From assembly GCA_937892085.1 (NCBI GenBank), contig CALAVD010000215.1:1-7502 (forward strand): a stretch of 7,502 nucleotides of DNA. Reading direction: 5' to 3'. Within the stretch, counting starts at the first letter, position 1, and each line of letters begins with the position of its first letter. The notes beneath the pieces are model-generated. The model did no database searches. It saw only the letters and a program-made list of their open reading frames with translations, and had not been told where the DNA came from. This stretch comes from an uncultured Prevotellaceae bacterium. GTDB lineage: Bacteria; Bacteroidota; Bacteroidia; Bacteroidales; Muribaculaceae. Below are positions 1 to 5,466 of this stretch, in pieces. Both the position numbers and the translations under genes were made by a program.

Positions 1-630
1 ATCCTGAACGACTGCAAAAACGAAAAGGGTAATAATGAAATTACTGCCCTATTTGGACGTGATGAATTTGATTATGCAAAACCCGAGAATCTAATTCGGT
101 CTATATTGGAAGTCGCCACTTCTGAAAATGACATTGTGCTTGATTTCTTTTCGGGTAGTGGTACAACTGCTGCTGTTTGTCACAAGATGAATCGCCAGTA
201 CATAGCTTGTGAACAAATTAATCATCAGATTGAGTTAAATATAAAACGTCTCAAAAAAGTTATAGAAGGTGAAGATGGTGGTGTCTCGGAAGACCTTAAT
301 TGGCGCGGTGGCGGCGACTTTGTATATGTTGAGTTGAAACGCTCAAACATGCAATTCATCAAAGAAATTGAGGCAGCAACAACCGAGCAATTGCTTTCTA
401 TATGGGAGAAGATGAAGCAACGTGCGTTCTTCCGTTTCAGTCTCGATATGCAACAGTTTGAGGAAAACATAGTTCAGTTCAAGTCGCTTTCTCTCGATGA
501 GCAGAAAGCCGCTTTATGCCGTTTGCTTGACTTGAACCAACTCTATGTGAACCGCGCCGACATGAAAGACGAGGAGTTGCAAGTAAGCGATGAGGAGAAA
601 CGTGTCACCAATGATTTCTATGACAAATAA
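1..630 (+). CDS. mod: Type III restriction-modification DNA methyltransferase (Mod), 3' part
   Basis: This is the C-terminal 209 residues of a beta-class adenine-N6 DNA methyltransferase; the frame is open to base 1, so the start lies upstream. Seen in the sequence: a motif X-like KPENLI (about bases 79-96), then the SAM-binding motif I DFFSGSGTT (142-168), followed by a charged helical tail with WRGGGDFVYVELK, a phrase I associate with type III Mod subunits. In beta-class enzymes the catalytic DPPY motif precedes motif I, so it and the target-recognition domain must be upstream of the window and the recognition sequence cannot be judged. Mod binds the asymmetric target, methylates one strand and guides Res. 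The stop TAA is 11 nt before the Res start, so the two are almost certainly co-transcribed. A TTG at 106 lies inside the conserved domain and is not a credible start. The type III call rests mainly on the Res gene next door. Confidence 0.93.
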   Translation: MLNDCKNEKGNNEITALFGRDEFDYAKPENLIRSILEVATSENDIVLDFFSGSGTTAAVCHKMNRQYIACEQINHQIELNIKRLKKVIEGEDGGVSEDLNWRGGGDFVYVELKRSNMQFIKEIEAATTEQLLSIWEKMKQRAFFRFSLDMQQFEENIVQFKSLSLDEQKAALCRLLDLNQLYVNRADMKDEELQVSDEEKRVTNDFYDK

Positions 631-641
631 GTATCGGCGAT

Positions 642-3203
642 ATGGCATTTCTCTTTAACGACTATACAACAGCGAGCAAATTTGGAGCAATCTCAAAAAC
701 TTTGCCCAAATTCATTGTTGAAAACTTGCGTCCCAAATTTGCGTTGCGCCCTTATCAGATTGAGGCTTTCGCTCGTTTTATCTATTTCTATGAACGCGAC
801 GAGCGCGAAGACAAGCAGAACCGCCCATACCATTTGCTCTATAATATGGCTACCGGCAGCGGCAAGACTAACGTCATGGCAGGACTGATGCTATACTTGT
901 TTGCACAAGGCTACCGTGATTTCTTATTCTTTGTCAATAGCAACACCATTATTGAAAAAACTAAAGACAACTTCCTTAATCCCGCATCTTCAAAATATGT
1001 TTTCAACGACATCATCACTTTTGATGCGCAGGAAGTGGTGGTGAAAGAGGTGCAGTCGTTTGATGAGAGCGACCCCGATAATATCAACATCAAATTCACA
1101 ACGATACAACAGTTGCACCTCGATATGGAGAACCCAAAGGAAAACTCCATATCCCTTGAAGATTTCAAAAACCGCAGCATCGTGTTGCTCGCCGATGAAG
1201 CCGACAACTTCAATGTAGCAACACGTAGTCAACTAACTACTGAGGGCAACTGGGAGCAAACCATTCAAGCCATACATAGCCAAAATATCAATAATATTCT
1301 GCTGGAATTCACCGCCACAATGGATTTGGAGACTCCCGAAATCGAATCTAAATATAAGGACAAGGCGATTTTCAAGTATGAGTTGAAAGAGTTCCGGCAC
1401 GACCGCTATTCAAAGGAAATTGAGTTGCTACGTGTCTCATCAGGTGCAAAAGGGCGCGTGCATCACGCACTCATATTGAATCTGTATCGCCAAGTTCTTG
1501 CGGCTCATCATAACATTAACCTCAAACCGGTTATCCTTTTCAAGGCAAAGAAAACCATTGCCGAGAGTGAGCGCAATAAAGCGTTGTTCCATCAATGGAT
1601 AGAGGAGCTTACAGTTACAGACATTGACGCTCTGCGCAACACTGACTATATTGATAAAGTTATAAAACAAGCGTTTGCTTACTTTGACTCTTGCAACATC
1701 ACAACGGCTGAAATCGTCAAGCGCACACAAGAAAACTTCAAGGTGGAGAACTGCATCAGCGCAAACAACGATGCCGAGAAAGAAAAGAACCAAATGCTTC
1801 TCAACTCGCTTGAAGATGAGAACAATCCCATTCGTGCCGTCTTTGCTGTGAACAAGCTTGACCGTGGCTGGGACGTTCTCAACCTTTTCGACATCGTGCG
1901 TATGTATGACGACCGCAATGAGGAGAGCAAAGGAAAAATCGGCAAGACCACACGCGCCGAAGCACAACTTATCGGGCGTGGTGCTCGTTACTTCCCATTC
2001 CAAGTAACGCCCGACCAGGAATTGTTTATGCGAAAGTATGACAACGACCAAGCCAATCCCTTGCGTATTCTTGAAACGCTATACTACCACATCATCGGTG
2101 ACAGCCGTTATGTGGCAGAAATCAAGAAAGCACTTGTCGAGGTGGGCATGAGCGACGAAACTTCGGTGACCAAAGTTCTGCGGCTCAAAGATGAGTTTAA
2201 GAAAACCGAGTTTTTCCGCACAGCTCGTGTCGTATTCAACAAAAAAGTGCCCAAGAGTTATAGCGGCGTGAAGTCGTTGACTGACTTACAGGTCAAGAAA
2301 ACCAACATCGTATTCTCTTTGTCAGAACTTCACAGCCAGTCTATCAGTGCTTTTGATGAAGCCGAGATCAAATCCGTTACCACCGAAAGCCGTGACATCG
2401 CTTTGGCGAATATTCCCTACCATATTATTCGCTATGCGTTGACAACCTTTCCATTCTACCGATTTGACAACCTCACCAAATTTTTCCCCAATTTGAAATC
2501 GATGCGAAACTTCATTGAGGACAAGGAATATATGGGCGAATATGAAATCACGTTTAAGGGCAGCAGGGAAAGAATTTCACATATAACAAATTCCGACTAT
2601 CTTCATGCCGTGCAGCAACTGCTCATGGCGATTGAGAACGAAATCAAGTCACACATAGTAGAATACGAAGGCTCGGATTTCTTCTACGAATACCTTCACC
2701 GCATTTTCACCGACAAACAAATAACGTTCCCAAAAGACCCGGAACGCGAGGAAGGGCAAATAACATTCCTTGCAGATAAAAATTGGTACGCTTACAATGC
2801 CAACTACGGCACAAGCGAGGAACGTTCCTTTATAGAATTGTTTGCTCGCCGATTTGAGATATTCTCTCAAAAATATGAGGATATCTATATTATCCGCAAT
2901 GAAAAAGTCGTGAAAATCATCGACACAGAGGGTCGCACCTTTGAACCCGACTTTCTGCTATATCTGCGCAAAAAAGACGATGAGCACTTTGTCTATCAAA
3001 TATTTATCGAGCCAAAGGGCGCACATCTTAAAGGCAAGGACCAATGGAAAGAAGACTTCCTCAAAGAACTTCAAACCAAAGGCATGACCCTTGAGATTGA
3101 TAGCGACAACTACCACATAACAGGCGTACCATTCTACAACAAGGGCGATGAAAATGAATTTAAGAAAAATCTTGAGTCTGTCATCAACTATGATATTATA
3201 TAA
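642..3203 (+). CDS. res: Type III restriction endonuclease subunit (Res), complete
   Basis: An 853-residue SF2 helicase-nuclease, the cleaving subunit of a type III restriction enzyme. Helicase motifs seen in order: Walker A ATGSGKT (residues 70-76), Walker B LADEAD (183-188), motif III TAT (224-226), motif V VNKLDRGWDV (403-412) and motif VI QLIGRGARYF (442-451, arginines 446 and 449). The C-terminal PD-ExK nuclease is intact: P769-D770 in FEPDFLLYL, then E790-P-K792-G, with an upstream acidic helix SEERSFIEL (725-733) that may supply another metal ligand. Known for the family: Res works only in complex with Mod, hydrolyses ATP, and cuts 25-27 bp from one of two inversely oriented unmethylated sites. 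EcoP15I Res is somewhat longer (about 970 residues). The ATG at 642 is the first start after the Mod stop; there is no clear Shine-Dalgarno, which is normal in Bacteroidota. No frameshift or missing catalytic residue is visible, so the enzyme is probably active. Confidence 0.96.
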   Translation: MAFLFNDYTTASKFGAISKTLPKFIVENLRPKFALRPYQIEAFARFIYFYERDEREDKQNRPYHLLYNMATGSGKTNVMAGLMLYLFAQGYRDFLFFVNSNTIIEKTKDNFLNPASSKYVFNDIITFDAQEVVVKEVQSFDESDPDNINIKFTTIQQLHLDMENPKENSISLEDFKNRSIVLLADEADNFNVATRSQLTTEGNWEQTIQAIHSQNINNILLEFTATMDLETPEIESKYKDKAIFKYELKEFRHDRYSKEIELLRVSSGAKGRVHHALILNLYRQVLAAHHNINLKPVILFKAKKTIAESERNKALFHQWIEELTVTDIDALRNTDYIDKVIKQAFAYFDSCNITTAEIVKRTQENFKVENCISANNDAEKEKNQMLLNSLEDENNPIRAVFAVNKLDRGWDVLNLFDIVRMYDDRNEESKGKIGKTTRAEAQLIGRGARYFPFQVTPDQELFMRKYDNDQANPLRILETLYYHIIGDSRYVAEIKKALVEVGMSDETSVTKVLRLKDEFKKTEFFRTARVVFNKKVPKSYSGVKSLTDLQVKKTNIVFSLSELHSQSISAFDEAEIKSVTTESRDIALANIPYHIIRYALTTFPFYRFDNLTKFFPNLKSMRNFIEDKEYMGEYEITFKGSRERISHITNSDYLHAVQQLLMAIENEIKSHIVEYEGSDFFYEYLHRIFTDKQITFPKDPEREEGQITFLADKNWYAYNANYGTSEERSFIELFARRFEIFSQKYEDIYIIRNEKVVKIIDTEGRTFEPDFLLYLRKKDDEHFVYQIFIEPKGAHLKGKDQWKEDFLKELQTKGMTLEIDSDNYHITGVPFYNKGDENEFKKNLESVINYDII

Positions 3204-3204
3204 T

Positions 3205-3258
3205 ATGAGTGACGATGAGATAGCCTATATTGAGAGTGTTATCAAACCCATGGAGTGA
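3205..3258 (+). CDS. Possible 17-residue ORF or gene remnant after res
   Basis: An ATG sits one base after the res stop codon and opens a short frame, MSDDEIAYIESVIKPME, ending in TGA before the operon terminator. The close coupling and acidic, helix-compatible composition resemble the beginning of a normal cytoplasmic protein. It could be a small translated peptide, the truncated start of a former third operon gene, or chance. I do not recognise it and assign no function. Confidence 0.2.
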   Translation: MSDDEIAYIESVIKPME

Positions 3259-3278
3259 TTATGCCATATTAACCAATT

Positions 3279-3304
3279 AGCCCTGAAAACATCAGGGCTT
3301 TTTT
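3279..3304 (+). terminator. Intrinsic terminator of the mod-res operon
   Basis: A perfect 8-bp stem, AGCCCTGA (3279-3286) pairing with TCAGGGCT (3292-3299), encloses a 5-nt loop AAACA and runs straight into a T tract (3299-3304). It lies 75 nt after the res stop, so it closes the restriction-modification transcript. On the minus strand the stem is preceded by A residues but followed by few T's, so it acts mainly in the plus direction. Confidence 0.9.
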
Positions 3305-3383
3305 ATTTGTTTTTTGTCACCATTTTTGTGTCATTTGTTTATGTCTTTCCAGCATGGATGCGGCGCAGCCTTAGTAAGTAATC

Positions 3384-3423
3384 ATTCGTTCAATTAGTGT
3401 GCAAATAACCACCCAAGCGCAGC
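3384..3423. repeat. 40-bp direct repeat, copy 1
   Basis: This copy runs from ATTCGTTCAATTAGTGTGCA through ACCACCCAAGCGCAGC. It matches the copy at 3483-3522 at 39 of 40 positions; the difference is an A here (GCAAATAACC) against a T there (GCATATAACC). An 11-bp box GCGGCGCAGCC lies upstream at 3360-3370, separated by 13 nt. The repeat is non-coding and probably belongs to a dispersed intergenic family. Confidence 0.85.
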
Positions 3424-3482
3424 CATTTGTTTAATTTGTTTAATTTGTGGTTTGCAAGTTAGCGGCGCAGCCATTCGTTTAA

Positions 3483-3522
3483 ATTCGTTCAATTAGTGTG
3501 CATATAACCACCCAAGCGCAGC
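3483..3522. repeat. 40-bp direct repeat, copy 2
   Basis: Second copy of the repeat, beginning 99 bp after the start of copy 1 and differing from it at one base. The same GCGGCGCAGCC box precedes it at 3462-3472, here with a 10-nt gap instead of 13. The composite unit (box, short gap, 40-mer) is thus duplicated with small indels, while the 38 nt between units are made of ATTTGTTTA-like words. Confidence 0.85.
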
Positions 3523-3591
3523 AGTCTTTTAATATGGCATTACAGCATTACATGGAGTTACCTTTGCGCATGTGTGATTAGATAAAAGAGT

Positions 3592-3607
3592 CCACTTTAA
3601 AAAGTGG
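3592..3607 (-). terminator. Possible weak terminator for the beta-helix gene
   Basis: CCACTT (3592-3597) and AAGTGG (3602-3607) form a 6-bp stem around a 4-nt loop. Read on the minus strand it is followed by ACTCTTTTATC, a short imperfect U tract. It lies about 120 nt past the stop of the minus-strand gene. The stem is short and the T tract is interrupted, so this may equally be a chance palindrome. Confidence 0.3.
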
Positions 3608-3670
3608 CAGTGAGGGTAAACTCAAACAAAAACAACAAAAGAAGACAAACATAACAAATTTATTATCAAT

Positions 3671-3716
3671 AAAATAAAAATTCGTTGAAATTAGTTTAAT
3701 TCGTTGTTTTTATTTT
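3671..3716. repeat. AT-only inverted repeat at the 3' end of the beta-helix gene
   Basis: AAAATAAAAA (3671-3680) and TTTTTATTTT (3707-3716) are perfect 10-bp inverted arms around a 26-nt interior that carries two TTCGTTG words (3681-3687 and 3700-3706). It begins 14 nt past the minus-strand stop. An all-AT stem with so large a loop is a poor intrinsic terminator, though it may protect the mRNA 3' end or belong to the neighbouring repeat family. Confidence 0.4.
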
Positions 3717-3729
3717 TTTAAAGTAGATA

Positions 3730-5229
3730 CTATTGTAGATTAGGTGTGGAGACTACGACCAGTGCTGCGGCATTGGTGTAGATTGATGGAATCTCAAACG
3801 ACACTCCCTCGCAGGTGTAGGTGGTGCCGCCAGTTATCACCTGGTTACGCAGGTACTTGTACTTCTGGGTGTAGCCGGCACTCACTGTCGAGGACTTACC
3901 GCCAATGCCCAGGATGTAGCCTCCGTTGGTAAAGAACCCGCACTGGCCGTTGAAGGCGCGCGCATCGTCCCTGCTGGCTGCCACCCGCACGGTGCCGCCG
4001 CTGATGGTGATAGAGCCATCGGCTTTCACGCCACCGGCTTTGGTGTCGAGAGTAGAGGAGTATTCATACACGTTGCCTGTGGTGATGGCGGTGAATGTGC
4101 CACCGCTTATGTTCACGCTGCCGTCGGAGTTGAGACCCTTGCCACCACGCCCTGTGCTGGTGAGGTAGATGGTGCCATTGTTCATGTTGAAAGTGCTGTC
4201 GCACTTGATAGCCGCGCAACTGCTGATATCGAGCTTAGTGGGGTCATAAATGGCGTTGCCGCTTGTGGTGGAAGTAATCGTTCCGCCGGCGATTGTCATT
4301 ATCGATTCGCACTTGATGCCCTTCACGGCATCGGCGGTAGTGGTGACGTTGAGCGTGCCGCCATTCATGATAAACTCGCCGTTCTTGGAGTCGGTGGCGT
4401 CTTTGGTCATTCCCACGTCCACACCATCGCCACCAGTGGTGTTGATAGTGACATTGCCGCCGTCCATCTGGAAGTACTGGTTGATGTGGAAACCGTCGCT
4501 CACCGAGTTCAGAACGGTGATGGTGCCGCTGGTGATGCGGGTGTATTCGTCGCTGAAGTAGGCGTGCTTGCTGTTGCCGGTGATGGTGAGTGTTCCTGTG
4601 CCGTCAATCACCACGTGACCGTTGATGAAGCAGCATGCCTTCTGTGCTCCACCGGTAGCGTCGGTCAGGGTGTTGGTGCCGTTGAGGGTTACGTCGATGC
4701 GCTTGCCGTTGTCGATGTTGATGGCAGCGCTGTCGGGGTTGTGGATGGTGAGGTCGGTGAGGTTCACATAGCACTTGTAGTCACCGTCCATATAGAACGA
4801 GCCGTTAGAGGTCGAGCCGCTAAGGTTGTAGAAAATGGAGTCTTGCAGCGCTGGATTGGCCACGATATTGACGTGTGCGCCATCGACAACTACGGTCATT
4901 TGGCTCGATATGTTCTTGGCTACGGTGACAGTGGCTTCGTCGCCGTTATACACCACGTTTACGGTGAAATCGGGCAGACCTGGGTCGGGGTCGCCATTAA
5001 GAAGGACGTTATATACCTGTGTTACGTCGGCGGCAGTGATTTCCCCGTCGCCGTTTTGGTCGCCATAGACGAGGTCGCTGTCGTCGTTGTTGAGGAGGTA
5101 GTTATAAAGCGCTGTAATGTCGGCGGCCGTTACCACTCCGTCATCATTCACGTCGCCAGTGATGGCACCAGCATTATATCCTATCGTCGCTACAATTAAG
5201 AGCATTAATGCGAAAATAATCTTTTTCAT
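3730..5229 (-). CDS. Exported dockerin-domain protein with Cthe_2159-like carbohydrate-binding beta-helix
   Basis: A 499-residue exported protein. Residues 1-22 form a signal peptide (KK, hydrophobic core, likely cleavage after AGA) with no lipobox cysteine. Residues 25-79 hold two dockerin-type EF-hand loops: D26-N28-D30-G31-T34-D37 and D57-N59-D61-G62-T65-D68, each followed by a short helix; these should bind calcium. A Pro/Asp linker leads to a beta-helix (about 88-450) with at least eight rungs of the form xGG-T-hydrophobic-x-hydrophobic at about 209, 233, 255, 288, 313, 349, 374 and 409. The layout resembles the Cthe_2159 family (Pfam PF14262), whose founder binds cellulose and acidic polysaccharide; a catalytic role is not established. 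Dockerins usually dock to cohesins, but none is visible here and many Bacteroidota carry dockerin modules without cellulosomes. No type IX secretion C-terminal domain is seen. The start has an AGGA only 2 nt upstream, and a good promoter lies behind it. It diverges from the GHL10 gene. Confidence 0.85.
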   Translation of the reverse strand: MKKIIFALMLLIVATIGYNAGAITGDVNDDGVVTAADITALYNYLLNNDDSDLVYGDQNGDGEITAADVTQVYNVLLNGDPDPGLPDFTVNVVYNGDEATVTVAKNISSQMTVVVDGAHVNIVANPALQDSIFYNLSGSTSNGSFYMDGDYKCYVNLTDLTIHNPDSAAINIDNGKRIDVTLNGTNTLTDATGGAQKACCFINGHVVIDGTGTLTITGNSKHAYFSDEYTRITSGTITVLNSVSDGFHINQYFQMDGGNVTINTTGGDGVDVGMTKDATDSKNGEFIMNGGTLNVTTTADAVKGIKCESIMTIAGGTITSTTSGNAIYDPTKLDISSCAAIKCDSTFNMNNGTIYLTSTGRGGKGLNSDGSVNISGGTFTAITTGNVYEYSSTLDTKAGGVKADGSITISGGTVRVAASRDDARAFNGQCGFFTNGGYILGIGGKSSTVSAGYTQKYKYLRNQVITGGTTYTCEGVSFEIPSIYTNAAALVVVSTPNLQ

Positions 5230-5255
5230 TTTCCTGGTTGTTGATTTTTATTGTG

Positions 5256-5287
5256 CAAATGTAAAGAAATTAAATTAATTGTGCAAA
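5256..5287 (-). promoter_or_regulatory. Bacteroidota-type promoter of the beta-helix gene
   Basis: On the minus strand a TACATTTG box (5263-5256) matches the Bacteroidota -7 consensus TAnnTTTG, and a TTTG (5287-5284) lies 20 nt upstream as the -33 element. Transcription would begin about 20 nt before the ATG at 5229. The decamer TTGTGCAAAT (plus-strand reading) occurs twice here, at 5251-5260 and 5279-5288, one copy over each promoter element. Confidence 0.7.
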
Positions 5288-5419
5288 TATTAACTCAATA
5301 ACTAACATTTTGGAAGTGTTTTTTTCTCCCAATCCCCACAATCATTCAACAAAAACTTACACGGTAAATGGTTTTACATTTTTTAATGATTAAGAGTATA
5401 AATTTATAATTAAATATTA

Positions 5420-5427
5420 TATCTTTG
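5420..5427 (+). promoter_or_regulatory. Bacteroidota -7 box of the GHL10 gene
   Basis: TATCTTTG at 5420-5427 is an exact match to the Bacteroidota -7 consensus TAnnTTTG and sits 39 nt before the ATG at 5467, giving a leader of roughly 30 nt. No clear TTTG -33 element is seen at the expected spacing; the region there is AT-rich. Confidence 0.65.
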
Positions 5428-5466
5428 CGCCATAAATGAAAGATAACCTATTAAAATTAAGCCGAA

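Larger units (their letters stand above)
3305..3729. other. Non-coding AT-rich region between convergent genes
   Basis: About 425 bp with no credible reading frame, lying between the res terminator and the 3' end of the minus-strand beta-helix gene. It contains T-rich runs, the two 40-bp repeat copies (3384-3423 and 3483-3522), recurring ATTCGTT/TTAATTTGTT words, and two inverted repeats near its right end (3592-3607 and 3671-3716). The word AATTCGTT recurs again around 3680-3705, outside the two main repeat copies. No tRNA, riboswitch or transposase remnant was recognised. Confidence 0.75.

Noticed and set aside
106..630. A shorter methyltransferase starting at TTG 106
   Set aside because: The frame is open to base 1 and the upstream residues contain the motif X-like KPENLI, so the protein is simply cut by the window edge.
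1440..2051. 203-codon minus-strand open frame inside res
   Set aside because: It lies wholly antisense to the conserved helicase region of res and its translation has no recognisable domain; it is a coding shadow.
1..3203. Alternative reading as a BREX, DISARM or type I system
   Set aside because: A beta-class Mod directly followed by an SF2 helicase with a C-terminal PD-ExK site is the type III arrangement; no specificity subunit, PglZ, BrxL or other partner is present.
3384..3522. Possible two-unit CRISPR array (40-bp repeats with a 59-bp spacer)
   Set aside because: Only two copies exist, the interval is too long and is itself made of ATTTGTTTA-like repeat words and the GC-rich box, and no cas gene is present.
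3592..3716. Insertion-sequence ends suggested by two inverted repeats
   Set aside because: The two palindromes differ in sequence, flank no transposase gene, and show no target-site duplication.
4486..5199. 237-codon plus-strand open frame opposite the dockerin/beta-helix gene
   Set aside because: Its Val/Gly/Asp-rich low-complexity translation mirrors the repetitive Thr/Asn/Gly codons of the real gene on the other strand, which has a signal peptide and EF-hands.
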